A stretch of DNA of 39,903 nucleotides, taken from NCBI GenBank assembly GCA_938075195.1, contig CALJGK010000056.1, positions 1 through 39,903 of the forward strand, given 5' to 3'. Position numbers and translations under genes: made by a program. Origin of the DNA: an uncultured SAR86 cluster bacterium. Lineage in GTDB: Bacteria > Pseudomonadota > Gammaproteobacteria > Magnimaribacterales > Magnimaribacteraceae. Under the pieces are notes generated by a model that saw nothing but the letters and a program-made list of their open reading frames with translations, did not search any database and was not told where the DNA came from. Shown here piece by piece: positions 1-8,707 of this stretch; within the stretch, counting starts at the first letter, position 1, and every line of letters starts with the position of its first letter.

Positions 1-27
1 CTCCCTTTTTTATTTTAGAATTTAGAA

Positions 28-1473
28 ATGGCGTTTTTTACTAATAATAAAGGTTTTGTCCTAGGAGTCTTGACTGCCTTATTAGTGCTTACCCTCCCTA
101 CTCCTGAGTCACTATCAATAGAAGCACACAGAACAGCTGCTTTATTTTTATTAATGGGTGTATGGTGGGCCACAGAAGCAGTACCTGTTGCTGTAACCGC
201 CTTAGTACCCTTAGCTCTTTTTCCTCTTCTTGGAATAGTAGATATTCAAGATGCGGCAAATCCCTATGCGAACAAAACAATCTATTTATTCTTTGGTGGA
301 TTTTTGATTGCCACTGCTATTCAAAAGTGGGATCTCCATAAAAGAATAGCACTATTTGTACTTGAAAATGCTGGATCTAATGGAGCATCTCTTATTTTTG
401 GTTTTATGCTTACAGCTGCAGTCATAAGCATGTGGGTTATGAATACAGCTACAACTATTATGCTCCTTCCTATCGGTTTAGCGGTGGTATCTGTTGTCAA
501 AACAACAGTTAACTATTTATCTGAAGAAGATATAGAATCTTTTCAATTAGCATTGTTGCTAGGTATAGCTTATGGAGCAACCATTGGAGGTATGTCTACT
601 TTAATTGGTACAGGACCGAATGGCATGTTAGCTGCTTTTATGGCTGATAACTATGACCTAGATATAAGCTTTGTAGACTGGATGAAAGTTGGAGTGCCTT
701 TAAGTGCAGTTATGCTTCCTTGCAGTTGGTTCATTCTTACTAAAGTGATCTTCAGGGTAAACTTCGAGACCTCATCTGAAACCAGAGACCTACTTTCAAC
801 TATGAAAAATGATCTTGGCGAACTAAAAGGTCCTGAGTTAAAAGTCTTAATTGTCTTTTTCTTAACAGCACTAGCTTGGATGTTCAGAACTGTACTCGAT
901 AATTTTTCATTACTAAGTGGTCTGTCTGATGCCGGGATTGCAATGATATCTGCATTACTTCTTTTTCTACTACCAAGCGGAAGTAAAGATAAGAAGGGTG
1001 CTTTATTGGAATGGCAAGATGCACAAGAGAATGTGCCTTGGGGTCTTTTAGTTTTATTTGGTGGCGGTTTGAGTCTTGCAAATGCAGTTCAATCAACCGG
1101 TTTAGCGGTTTGGATAGGTAGCCTTATTCCTCAAGGAATAAGCTTAGTCTTAATTGTGATACTTGTTGTGATTCTCATAATATTCTTAACAGAACTTACT
1201 TCAAATATGGCTACAACCGCAACCTTCCTCCCTGTAGTAGCTGCAATTGCCATACAGTCTGATTTTGACCCTATTCTTGTTACTGCTGCAGTTGCTTTAG
1301 CGGCAAGTTGTGCTTTTATGCTTCCAGTAGCAACACCACCTAACGCAATTGTGTTTGGCTCTGGTCTCATAAGAGTGCCTCAAATGGCTCGAGCAGGTTT
1401 TTTGATAAACGTACTAGGAATTATTATTGTATCTTTTGTAGCAGTTGTATCGGTACCCTACTTCCTGCTTTAG
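28..1473 (+). CDS. SLC13/DASS-family dicarboxylate:sodium symporter-like transporter
   Basis: The 481-aa polytopic inner-membrane protein has the divalent anion:Na+ symporter (DASS/SLC13) layout. Near the N-terminus is the WATEAVP segment (47-53). The first substrate/sodium loop is MWVMNTATT (135-143), the IGTGPN turn is at 193-198, the second loop is TSNMATTATF (391-400), and the family signature LPVATPPNAIVFGSG is at 432-446. The likely role is sodium-coupled uptake of C4-dicarboxylates or related anions such as sulfate or citrate; the substrate cannot be read from sequence. The two SNT motifs are altered to MNT and SNM. The ATG lies 27 bases into the window, so the promoter is not seen. 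Its stop codon overlaps the stop of the convergent gamma-glutamyltransferase gene, leaving no room for a separate terminator. Family assignment is secure. Confidence 0.9.
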   Translation: MAFFTNNKGFVLGVLTALLVLTLPTPESLSIEAHRTAALFLLMGVWWATEAVPVAVTALVPLALFPLLGIVDIQDAANPYANKTIYLFFGGFLIATAIQKWDLHKRIALFVLENAGSNGASLIFGFMLTAAVISMWVMNTATTIMLLPIGLAVVSVVKTTVNYLSEEDIESFQLALLLGIAYGATIGGMSTLIGTGPNGMLAAFMADNYDLDISFVDWMKVGVPLSAVMLPCSWFILTKVIFRVNFETSSETRDLLSTMKNDLGELKGPELKVLIVFFLTALAWMFRTVLDNFSLLSGLSDAGIAMISALLLFLLPSGSKDKKGALLEWQDAQENVPWGLLVLFGGGLSLANAVQSTGLAVWIGSLIPQGISLVLIVILVVILIIFLTELTSNMATTATFLPVVAAIAIQSDFDPILVTAAVALAASCAFMLPVATPPNAIVFGSGLIRVPQMARAGFLINVLGIIIVSFVAVVSVPYFLL

Positions 1474-3170
1474 TTACCTCGCGCAAGAGCTCCTGGCCTT
1501 CTAGAATCAGCAACTCCAAACAACTTATCTTGGTCTATAAATATTGCCTGCACACTTCCCATTGTTGTTGAAATTTCAGGTTGATGACCTTTTTCCATAA
1601 GAAGTTTAAGAGTGTCAGGACTAAAACCAGTTTCTAGTTGAAGTTTTCCTTCCAATCTTTGATTTATTCTAGGAGTCATCACCGCTTCTGAAAAACTCAT
1701 ATCATGATCTATAACATTGCTAATGACTTGAGTAATGATATTAGGAATTCTTCCACCACCTGGTGATCCTAGAACCATCATTAATTCTCCACTAGGTTTA
1801 AAAACTAATGTAGGAGTTTGGGTACTTATCATTCGCTTTCTTGGTTCCAATCTATTGGCTTCACTTGTTCCATATTCAGCACCTTCCTGGCCATAGAAGT
1901 GAGAAAAATTTCTCATTTGATTATTCATCAAAAAACCTCCTTTCTTAATTGTTACCCCAGAACCGAAGGAAGATCCCAATGTATAAGTATTTGATACGGC
2001 ATTACCAAAGGAATCTATTATAGAAAAATGAGTCGTATCAGGACTTTCATCGTATTGCTTCAAATCACCTTCAAATATTTGTCCATCAGGAGTTCTGGTA
2101 TCAGAAATAGATTTCGCACGATCAGCAGAATACTTTTTGTTTAACATTTGCTTTACGGGCACATCGTAAAAATCAGGGTCTCCATGAAATTTGACCCTAT
2201 CAGCAAATGCACGTTGCATAGCTTCTGAAAGAATATGAACACTTTCAGCTGAATTAGGACCAGAATCTTTCAAATCAAAATTTTCTAAAATATTAAGCGT
2301 TTGAAGCAGAACTAATCCACCACTTGCTGCTGGAGGCATCGTAACAACTCTGTATCCTCGGTAGTTAGTCTCTATGGGTATTCTGGTCTTAGCTTCATAT
2401 GAAGACAAATCATCCAAAGTAATGAGTCCGCCATTAGATAATGATTCTTCAGAAATCCATTTAGCTATTTCACCTTTATAAAAAGAATCCTTTCCATTCT
2501 TGCTTATCATGAATAAAGTTTTAGCTAGATTGGGTTGTTTAAATAATTTTTTTACTTCAATTGGTTCTTTTTTTACATTATAAAACTTCTCTCTAGAAGC
2601 TTTATTTGCAAGCATTGACTCTCCCCCCCATTCAAGTACAAAATTTAGATCATAAGTCACTTCAAAACCATTTTTGGCTAATCTGATTGCAGGTTTTAAT
2701 AAAGTAGATAAAGGAAGACTTCCATGATTGTCATGGGCTTTCAGTAACCCTGCAACTGAACCTGGAACTGCATTCACGAGATGACCAAACTTAACAACCT
2801 TTCCGTCTTGAATAAACATTTCACTTTTAGATGATTCTGGTGCAGCGGAACGATAGTCAATGGAAGATATCTCATTTTTATCTTGATCATAGATTAAGAC
2901 AAAACCACCGCCACCTAAATTACCGGCACGAGGTAAAGTTACAGACAAAGCAAAGCCTACAGCTACAGCAGCATCAACTGCATTTCCTCCTTGTCTCAAT
3001 ATTTCATAACCAGCTTCAGTGGCATGCTTGTTTTGTGTTACCACCATGAATTCCGAACCAATCTCAGGATGAATTCTACTTTGGTAATCTAAAGTTGTTT
3101 GAGATCTGGCTTGAATTGAACTTTCAAAAAGTAGCAAAAATAGAATGCTAAGACAGTAAAAATTATTCAT
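1470..3170 (-). CDS. ggt: Gamma-glutamyltransferase (first paralog)
   Basis: This 566-aa protein is an Ntn-hydrolase that cleaves the gamma-glutamyl bond of glutathione and similar peptides, probably in the periplasm. A hydrophobic N-terminal segment (about 1-22) looks like a signal peptide. GGNAVDAAVA (61-70) and the glycine-rich NLGGGGF loop (84-90) are family hallmarks. R107 in IDYR is the likely alpha-carboxylate-binding arginine. The autocleavage site is D378-T379, with T379 as the new N-terminal nucleophile in TTHFS. PPAASGG (279-285) and GSPGGGRIP in the small subunit complete the family pattern. The length is normal. It lies 8 bases downstream of a second ggt on the same strand, so the two are probably cotranscribed. 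Residues around the active site match the paralog, while the lid and linker regions differ strongly, suggesting different substrates. Confidence 0.95.
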   Translation of the reverse strand: MNNFYCLSILFLLLFESSIQARSQTTLDYQSRIHPEIGSEFMVVTQNKHATEAGYEILRQGGNAVDAAVAVGFALSVTLPRAGNLGGGGFVLIYDQDKNEISSIDYRSAAPESSKSEMFIQDGKVVKFGHLVNAVPGSVAGLLKAHDNHGSLPLSTLLKPAIRLAKNGFEVTYDLNFVLEWGGESMLANKASREKFYNVKKEPIEVKKLFKQPNLAKTLFMISKNGKDSFYKGEIAKWISEESLSNGGLITLDDLSSYEAKTRIPIETNYRGYRVVTMPPAASGGLVLLQTLNILENFDLKDSGPNSAESVHILSEAMQRAFADRVKFHGDPDFYDVPVKQMLNKKYSADRAKSISDTRTPDGQIFEGDLKQYDESPDTTHFSIIDSFGNAVSNTYTLGSSFGSGVTIKKGGFLMNNQMRNFSHFYGQEGAEYGTSEANRLEPRKRMISTQTPTLVFKPSGELMMVLGSPGGGRIPNIITQVISNVIDHDMSFSEAVMTPRINQRLEGKLQLETGFSPDTLKLLMEKGHQPEISTTMGSVQAIFIDQDKLFGVADSRRPGALARGN

Positions 3171-3178
3171 TAAATAAT

Positions 3179-4900
3179 TTATGGTATTGCGACACCTGCG
3201 CTTGGTCTTCTGGGATCCGCAGACCCATAAAAGTAGTCACCCTCTTTCATAATCGCTTGAACACTCCCCATAGTAGTAGATGGATAAAGTTTATATCCTT
3301 TTTCTGTTAAAAGCCTTTCAGTATCTGGTCCGAATCCACTTTCTATCATTAAGACTTCAGGCAACCACTGATGATGAATTCTTGGACTATGAACTGCTTG
3401 AGCTATATTCATATCATGATCCATTACATTGAGCGCGACTTGCAATACCGTTGTGATGATCCTGCTTCCTCCTGGACTGCCAAAAACCATATAAGGTTCA
3501 TTATTCTTAAAAATAATTGTTGGAGTCATAGAGGATAAAGGTCTTTTATTTCCCTCTATAGCATTGGCTTCAGAGCCTAATAATCCATAACCATTGGGTG
3601 TTCCGGGTTTGGAAGAAAAGTCATCCATCTCATTATTAATTAACATCCCAGTTCCAGGAATCATCATCCCAGATCCATAAGAAAAATTAAGAGTGTAAGT
3701 ATTTGAGACAGCATTACCTAATGAGTCCATTACAGAAAAATGAGTGGTGTCTGGGCTTTCATAAGGATAAGGATTGCCTGGAGATACCTCATCAGACGGT
3801 GTTACCTTGTCACCAGAAATAAAAACATTTAAAGACTTCGCATATTCCTTACTAGTTAAACTAGAAGGGACTTTATAAAAATCAGTATCTCCTAAATATT
3901 TACTTCTATCGGCATAAGCTCTTTTCATAACCTCAGCGAGTATATGTATACTCTCCGCACTGCCGAAACCCATTTCCTTAATAGGAAATTCTTCAAGCAT
4001 ATTAAGCATTTGAATTAAATGAGTGCCACCTGAACTACTGGGAGGCATAGATACAATTTTATAATCTTTATAATCACCTACGAGCGGTTCTCGCTCAACA
4101 ATATTATAGTTTTTGAGATCTTGTAGAGTAATCAGACCTCCATTCTTTTGCATTTCTTTAACAATCAACTCTGCTATCTCACCTTTGTAAAAAGCATCTG
4201 GGCCAAGTTCGCTGAGTAATTTGAGTGTTCGAGCAAGATCCTTTTGTATAAGGATTTCTCCTGCAACATAAAGACTCTTATCTTCTTTATAAAAAACTTT
4301 GGCGGCCGCTTCATTAGACGACAGCCTGGCTCTATATCGTTTTGAAGCTAATGTATTAGCCAGATCATGAGGTATCTCAAATCCCTCCTCCGCAAGCTTG
4401 ATAGCAGGTTTTAGTATTTCCTCCCAGCTCAATGTTCCGTAATTGATTAGAGCATGATGAAAGCCTGCCACTGATCCCGGTACCCCCGCAGATAACAATG
4501 AAAACTGAGCTTTCTTCTTATCATAGTTTCCTTCTTCATCTAAGAATAGATCTCTGAATGCTCCTGAAGGTGCCTTCTCTCGGTAGTCTATCGCTATCGT
4601 TTCATTCTTATCTTTGAGATGAATGATCATAAATCCACCCCCACCTATATTACCCGCCCTTGGTAAAACAACAGCAAGAGCTAGTCCCGTTGCCACAGCT
4701 GCATCTACTGCATTACCTCCATCTTTTAAGATTTTCGCCCCCACTTCACTCGCAATTTTTCTCTGCGAAACAACCATCCCATAATCATCTATAACAGGAT
4801 GGTTTATTGATTGGTATTCAATAATGGGTAAGTCATTGGCAAACAAGGAGTGCAAAACTAATAAGGAGATAACAGAAGTAAGAATTTTTTTCATTTTCAA
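3179..4900 (-). CDS. ggt: Gamma-glutamyltransferase (second paralog)
   Basis: This 573-aa protein is a second complete gamma-glutamyltransferase with a signal peptide (about 1-21, ending LFA). It shares GGNAVDAAVA (61-70), the NIGGGGF loop (84-90), R107 in IDYREKAP, PPSSSGG (286-292) and a predicted processing site at D384-T385 in DTTHFS. GSPGGSRI is in the small-subunit half. Residues 115-135 contain a charged stretch not matched in the neighbour. Two in-frame ATGs (M1 and M3) are possible starts; no clear Shine-Dalgarno separates them. It sits between a beta-lactamase-like hydrolase upstream and the first ggt downstream, 8 bases away. The likely role is periplasmic salvage of glutathione or gamma-glutamyl peptides for Cys, Gly and Glu. 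The family call is firm and the substrate unknown. Confidence 0.95.
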   Translation of the reverse strand: MKMKKILTSVISLLVLHSLFANDLPIIEYQSINHPVIDDYGMVVSQRKIASEVGAKILKDGGNAVDAAVATGLALAVVLPRAGNIGGGGFMIIHLKDKNETIAIDYREKAPSGAFRDLFLDEEGNYDKKKAQFSLLSAGVPGSVAGFHHALINYGTLSWEEILKPAIKLAEEGFEIPHDLANTLASKRYRARLSSNEAAAKVFYKEDKSLYVAGEILIQKDLARTLKLLSELGPDAFYKGEIAELIVKEMQKNGGLITLQDLKNYNIVEREPLVGDYKDYKIVSMPPSSSGGTHLIQMLNMLEEFPIKEMGFGSAESIHILAEVMKRAYADRSKYLGDTDFYKVPSSLTSKEYAKSLNVFISGDKVTPSDEVSPGNPYPYESPDTTHFSVMDSLGNAVSNTYTLNFSYGSGMMIPGTGMLINNEMDDFSSKPGTPNGYGLLGSEANAIEGNKRPLSSMTPTIIFKNNEPYMVFGSPGGSRIITTVLQVALNVMDHDMNIAQAVHSPRIHHQWLPEVLMIESGFGPDTERLLTEKGYKLYPSTTMGSVQAIMKEGDYFYGSADPRRPSAGVAIP

Positions 4901-4954
4901 AGGTTAAATTTTATAAAATCTTTTGTCTAATAACATTATTTTATGGAGCTATAA

Positions 4955-6337
4955 CTAATCATCAATCGCCTGATAAACTAATGCTGAATAGGTCTCTCTC
5001 AATAACTCAGAGCTGCCTAGAACCTGAGTCATCAATACGGCGACCAGTTCTTCTTCAGGATCTATCCAGAAAATGGTGGAAGCTGCTCCTCCCCAAAAAA
5101 ACATTCCTTTAGAACCATATTGTCCTGCTTTTGCAGGATCAGTTAACAGTCCTACTGTTAAACCTATTCCCGCCCCTCTTCTATATCCGCCGGCTGTTTC
5201 TAGATAAGCATCAGAAGAGAAAGTATCCGGAAGATGATTACCCGACATAAGTTCTACTGATTTCCTGCTCAGGATTCTTTGATCACCAAGCTTTCCTCCA
5301 TTCAGTAACATTTGTGCAAATTTAAGGTAATCTTCTGTTGAGGAAACTAACCCAGAACCTCCATCAAATACAGTAGCCTCTTTAAAGTATGCACTATTTT
5401 GCTTTCCATCTACTCGAAGCATAGTTAAATCATCAGGTATGCTATCACCCATATCAGGCATATAAGTCTTAAGGTCCTTAACTTCGGCATAAAGAGTAGT
5501 AAATCTATCCCTTTTAGATTCTGGAACAGAAAAGAAAGTGTCTTGCATATTAAGAGGCTTAAATATTCTGGTATTGAGAAACTCATCAAATTGCACTCCA
5601 GAAACTCTCTCTATTATGCACCCCAGCACATCCATACCCATAGAGTAGGTATATCGTTCAGAAGGTTGATGCATCAAAGGGGCTTTCGAAGCTAGGGCTT
5701 CAGCAAAACTACAGATATCTTTAAAGGTTTTTTCTGAAGAAATCATGCCACTTACAAGTGTTTCTTTTGTTGGAGTATTAATAGAGAAATAAGGGCTTAG
5801 CTCGTTTTCTCTATATATCTTTGCTAGCGCTTTATTGGCCGTAAAGTCATAAGCTATTCCTGAGGTATGTGTTGCAAGATCCCTTATTGTCATGACTTTT
5901 GTTTGATCAATTAAAGTGGTGGTGCCGTCTTCATTGACTACCAAGACTTGAGTCTTTCCAAATTCAGGAATGTATAACGAAACTGGGTCATTCAATCTCA
6001 ACTTACCCTCTTCCAGAAGAATCATTAAAGCCACTCCGGTAATAGGTTTACTCATGGAGTAAATTCTAAAGAGAGAATCCTTTTTTAAACTTTCTCCTGT
6101 CTCTAAATCAGCAAAACCAATAGTTTCATAATGCACCACCTTACCTTTTCTAGCTACAGCAGATACAAATCCAGGAAATTTGCCATTTTTCAAATATAAA
6201 TCATTCAAGCTAGGAGCAATTTTTTGGAGTCTTTCATTAGACATTCCTGATACAGAAGCTTCATATGAATTTGAAGCCACTGAAAGACTAAAAAATATTA
6301 GAGAAAAGAAAATCCATTTAGATTTAAACATAAGCAC
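4955..6337 (-). CDS. Class C beta-lactamase-like serine hydrolase (Beta-lactamase superfamily, EstB-type)
   Basis: This 460-aa exported protein has a hydrophobic signal segment (about 5-22). The SxxK motif S94-M-S-K97 (in RIYSMSKPITG) supplies the nucleophile and general base. The Tyr motif is Y231-S-M (YSMGMDVLG), and a C-terminal KGMFFWGGAAS stretch takes the place of the KTG box. Proteins with SMSK, YS.G..VLG and WGG are usually esterases or D-aminopeptidase-like hydrolases rather than true antibiotic-resistance enzymes, so resistance should not be assumed. The length is slightly greater than AmpC (about 380 aa) because of an insertion around 165-215. A gap of 54 bases separates it from the downstream ggt pair, and the three may be one peptide or cell-wall scavenging unit (inference). 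Confidence 0.85.
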   Translation of the reverse strand: MLMFKSKWIFFSLIFFSLSVASNSYEASVSGMSNERLQKIAPSLNDLYLKNGKFPGFVSAVARKGKVVHYETIGFADLETGESLKKDSLFRIYSMSKPITGVALMILLEEGKLRLNDPVSLYIPEFGKTQVLVVNEDGTTTLIDQTKVMTIRDLATHTSGIAYDFTANKALAKIYRENELSPYFSINTPTKETLVSGMISSEKTFKDICSFAEALASKAPLMHQPSERYTYSMGMDVLGCIIERVSGVQFDEFLNTRIFKPLNMQDTFFSVPESKRDRFTTLYAEVKDLKTYMPDMGDSIPDDLTMLRVDGKQNSAYFKEATVFDGGSGLVSSTEDYLKFAQMLLNGGKLGDQRILSRKSVELMSGNHLPDTFSSDAYLETAGGYRRGAGIGLTVGLLTDPAKAGQYGSKGMFFWGGAASTIFWIDPEEELVAVLMTQVLGSSELLRETYSALVYQAIDD

Positions 6338-6407
6338 CCCATTGAGTTTAATATTGACAATGATACTAAATAAATAGATTAATATGAGACTAAAATAGAT
6401 ATTAAAT

Positions 6408-7205
6408 ATGAAATTAAACCTTACAAATAAAAATGCAATCGTCTGCGCATCAAGTCAAGGGCTGGGTAAGGCTGCGGCTATTGATCTTGCTTCTGAAGGA
6501 GTCAATCTAGTCATCTGCTCGAGAGACCAAAATAAAATAAATAAAGCACGAGAAGAAATTCTCAAGAAAACCAATAACTCAGTTAAAGTCATTGCCCTAG
6601 AGATTGATCTGGACTCTGCCGATGATATCAATACCCTTTTTAGTAAAGCTCAAAAAGAGCTCGGATCTGTCGATATTCTGATTAATAATAATGGTGGACC
6701 TCCGCCCAGTACATTTGAACAATTAAGTGATGAAGATTGGCAAGGCGCCTTCAATTCAACCATGATGTCCTGTCTTAGGCTTTCAAGGTTAGTGCTACCT
6801 AAAATGAAAGAAAATAACTGGGGCAGAATTATTAACATTTCTTCTGTATCAGTGAAAACTCCTGTGAATGGATTATTTTTATCAAATAGCTTGAGGATGG
6901 GAGTATTAGGTTGGGCAAAGGCTTTGGCCGATGAAGTGGCTCCCTTTGGCATAACAGTCAATACCGTATGCCCAGGCTATACTAAAACAGAGAGGGTTGA
7001 AGCTATTTTAGAGTCTCAATCTAATGCAAGCGGTCTAAAGAAAGAAGATATTGAGGAAAATATCGCTCAAGGTATACCGATGAAAAGAGTGGGTGAAGCA
7101 GAAGACCTTTCGGGCTTAATTACTTTTTTAGCTTCTGAAAAGGCAAACTATATGACCGGCCTCGCCGTTCAAGTTGATGGGGGTTCAGCAAGAACCTTCT
7201 ATTGA
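6408..7205 (+). CDS. Atypical short-chain dehydrogenase/reductase lacking catalytic Tyr/Lys
   Basis: This 265-aa Rossmann-fold protein has SDR architecture. The nucleotide-binding loop is ASSQGLG (14-20), the adenine-region motif is NNNGG (93-97, instead of NNAG), the catalytic-strand serines are S145/S146, and the PG motif is CPGYTKTE (178-185). At the expected YxxxK position it reads S159-N-S-L-R163, so both Tyr and Lys are replaced. The C-terminus has the usual GLAVQVDGG strand. Such divergent FabG-like SDRs exist as a recurring subgroup, so the substitutions need not mean a dead gene, but ordinary carbonyl reduction cannot be assumed. The gene is divergent from the serine hydrolase, with 70 bases between starts, and its end overlaps the convergent downstream gene by 7 bases. 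Confidence 0.85.
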   Translation: MKLNLTNKNAIVCASSQGLGKAAAIDLASEGVNLVICSRDQNKINKAREEILKKTNNSVKVIALEIDLDSADDINTLFSKAQKELGSVDILINNNGGPPPSTFEQLSDEDWQGAFNSTMMSCLRLSRLVLPKMKENNWGRIINISSVSVKTPVNGLFLSNSLRMGVLGWAKALADEVAPFGITVNTVCPGYTKTERVEAILESQSNASGLKKEDIEENIAQGIPMKRVGEAEDLSGLITFLASEKANYMTGLAVQVDGGSARTFY

Positions 7206-7528
7206 TCTTTAAAGTGTCTTCTGAGTCTTCTAACTTGATTGGGTGGATTACGCATCAACCAATAAACTAATCCCGAGAATAATCCAGAGATAACTACTGG
7301 GGTTAAGAAGTAACCTATATAGAAATAATTAGAAGCACCAGATGGCAGTTCACCGCCGTAACTTTGTAAGAAGAGCAAAACCAAAGAAAGAACAACGAAT
7401 AATGAGAATAATTTTTTTCTATACGCCTGATGTCTCGATGCCTCTTCAATCAACTCATGTAAAAGATACTGTTGATCAGTTTCAGCAGAACTGACATTTA
7501 GCTTTCCATTTGTGTAAGACCACTTCAT
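7199..7528 (-). CDS. Hypothetical membrane protein, two TM segments
   Basis: This 109-aa protein is of unknown function. Residues 1-38 are hydrophilic. Two hydrophobic helices (about 40-57 and 70-91) are separated by a short Gly/Ser-rich loop, and the C-terminus is strongly basic (RRLRRHFK), which suggests a cytoplasmic tail. A good Shine-Dalgarno, GGGAGAA, precedes the ATG by about 7 bases and supports the start. It lies downstream of tRNA-Asp on the same strand, and its stop overlaps the convergent SDR by 7 bases. I do not recognise a family. Codon use and base composition resemble the neighbours, so it is probably a real gene. Confidence 0.6.
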   Translation of the reverse strand: MKWSYTNGKLNVSSAETDQQYLLHELIEEASRHQAYRKKLFSLFVVLSLVLLFLQSYGGELPSGASNYFYIGYFLTPVVISGLFSGLVYWLMRNPPNQVRRLRRHFKDQ

Positions 7529-7658
7529 TAACTGTTTCTCCCTAAATCATTATAAAGGAAAAAGTAGACTTTATTATGGTTTAGCCTTTTTAGACCCAGA
7601 TCGAATAAATTATGGAGTTGATGAGTGTTGCTAAGATCTTTAAGAGTAAAGACTAAAA

Positions 7659-7736
7659 TGGCGGACCGGACGAGACTCGAACTCGCGACCTCCGCCGTGA
7701 CAGGGCGGCGTTCTAACCAAACTGAACTACCGGTCC
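7659..7736 (-). tRNA. tRNA-Asp (GTC)
   Basis: On the minus strand the sequence folds as a complete tRNA. The acceptor stem GGACCGG pairs with CCGGTCC and is followed by the discriminator G and an encoded CCA (7661-7659). The anticodon stem-loop has a CTGTCAC loop, giving anticodon GTC, and the T arm contains GTTCGAGTC. The D loop is one base longer than in Escherichia coli tRNA-Asp, giving 78 nt. It stands alone between the peptidase E-like gene and a small membrane-protein gene. Confidence 0.96.
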
Positions 7737-7749
7737 ATAGAACGTGGGC

Positions 7750-7758
7750 ATTTTAACA
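7750..7758 (-). promoter_or_regulatory. Candidate extended -10 promoter for tRNA-Asp
   Basis: Upstream of the tRNA on the minus strand is TGTTAAAAT, an extended -10 element, followed by a GC-rich discriminator (GCCCACG). Transcription would start about 5-8 bases before the mature tRNA 5' end. A GC-rich discriminator is typical of stable-RNA promoters under stringent control. The -35 region is weak (CTGCAA at 16-bp spacing). Confidence 0.5.
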
Positions 7759-7794
7759 GGACTTAGAAATTTTGCAGAGATTACTTTTAATTTT

Positions 7795-8493
7795 TTATGT
7801 GCGAATAGAAAGCCGATTAAAGGCAGCTTCTTTTACTTTGTCTTCATCTATAGAAACGATATAAGCATTCTTTTCTTTGCCAAAATTTACAGATAAGTAC
7901 TCGTCGTCATTCTTGATATGAAGAGCACAATTACCTTCTACGGAATAAAATGAATCTGCTATGCCATCCTCTAAGAACTTTTTGACTGCGGGACGTCTTT
8001 GAGGCTCCTCGTCATAATGAGGACAGCAATTACCTTTCACAAACCCCAGACAATCTATGACCCTGAGATCTTCCTCCCAAGAATCAACTACTGCCCTTTC
8101 GAACCAACAATTGGCTCCTGCGCTCACTCCGCTCATCACGACTCCTTTTTCATAGGCGTCTTTTAAAAGTTTATCTAGATTCCAATCTTTCCAAACAGCC
8201 AACATACTTTTGGTATTTCCTCCACCAACAAATATGACATCTTGCCGAGGAATAAGTTGCTCTAAATCTGGAGTTCTTTTGAAAAAATCTAGATGGATTG
8301 GATTGCAGTTCAGTTTTGAGAAGGTTGAGTAGTAATTCACTTTATAAGCTTCATTATCCCCAGTCGCTGTTGGGATAAAGCAAATATTTGGTTTTTCTTT
8401 GCCTGTTTGATCAAGAATGTATTGTTCAATAACTCCATCCCCTGGGTTTCTTCCAAAACCTCCGCCGCCTATTGCTATGATTTGTTTATCCAT
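7795..8493 (-). CDS. Peptidase E-like (MEROPS S51) serine peptidase / glutamine amidotransferase-like protein
   Basis: From the chosen ATG the protein is 232 aa and begins MDKQIIAIGGGGFGRNPG, the typical S51 N-terminal strand and glycine loop. The nucleophile lies in SGVSAGANCWFE, equivalent to the GxSAG elbow of peptidase E. FVGGGNTKSML and HYDEEPQRRP are also typical of the family. Family members hydrolyse Asp-X dipeptides or, in the cyanophycinase branch, cyanophycin; the exact substrate here is unknown. A longer reading from 8517 adds MYQLLCFP, but the internal ATG at 8493 places the start directly at the first beta strand. That ATG overlaps the stop of the upstream gene by 8 bases, implying translational coupling. 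It is the last gene of a five-gene minus-strand run. Confidence 0.85.
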   Translation of the reverse strand: MDKQIIAIGGGGFGRNPGDGVIEQYILDQTGKEKPNICFIPTATGDNEAYKVNYYSTFSKLNCNPIHLDFFKRTPDLEQLIPRQDVIFVGGGNTKSMLAVWKDWNLDKLLKDAYEKGVVMSGVSAGANCWFERAVVDSWEEDLRVIDCLGFVKGNCCPHYDEEPQRRPAVKKFLEDGIADSFYSVEGNCALHIKNDDEYLSVNFGKEKNAYIVSIDEDKVKEAAFNRLSIRT

Positions 8494-8707
8494 GGGAAAA
8501 CATAAGAGCTGATACAAATAGAATTCCTGTCATTAGCACACCAAAAGTCGAGACGGCTAAACAGATCAACAGAGTCTTAGTTAGAGAGGCTATATTTATC
8601 AGGTTGGTTGAATTATTTTTAAAATAGACAAACATTAAAACGGACCAATTCACCAAAAAAGTTAATCCACCTAAGCAAAAAATTAATGTAATAGTATTAG
8701 AGCTCAT
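8486..8707 (-). CDS. Small hypothetical membrane protein, two TM segments
   Basis: This 73-aa protein has two hydrophobic helices (about 6-27 and 46-69) joined by a short polar loop with NNSTNLIN. No family is recognised. Its ATG immediately follows the stop codon of the upstream DUF4345-like gene with no gap. Its own stop overlaps the start of the peptidase E-like gene by 8 bases. The tight coupling on both sides is the main evidence that it is a real gene. Function unknown. Confidence 0.6.
   Translation of the reverse strand: MSSNTITLIFCLGGLTFLVNWSVLMFVYFKNNSTNLINIASLTKTLLICLAVSTFGVLMTGILFVSALMFSHG

Noticed and set aside
4955-6337. Antibiotic-resistance beta-lactamase
   Set aside because: The SMSK/YSM/WGG motif set is typical of esterase-like members of the fold, and there is no ampR or resistance context.
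7529-7658. Rho-independent terminator after tRNA-Asp
   Set aside because: Only short AT-rich self-complementary stretches (AAGATCTT) are present, without a GC stem followed by a T run.
8494-8517. Longer N-terminus of the peptidase E-like protein
   Set aside because: The extra eight residues precede a well-placed ATG at the first beta strand of the family and would deepen the overlap with the upstream gene.
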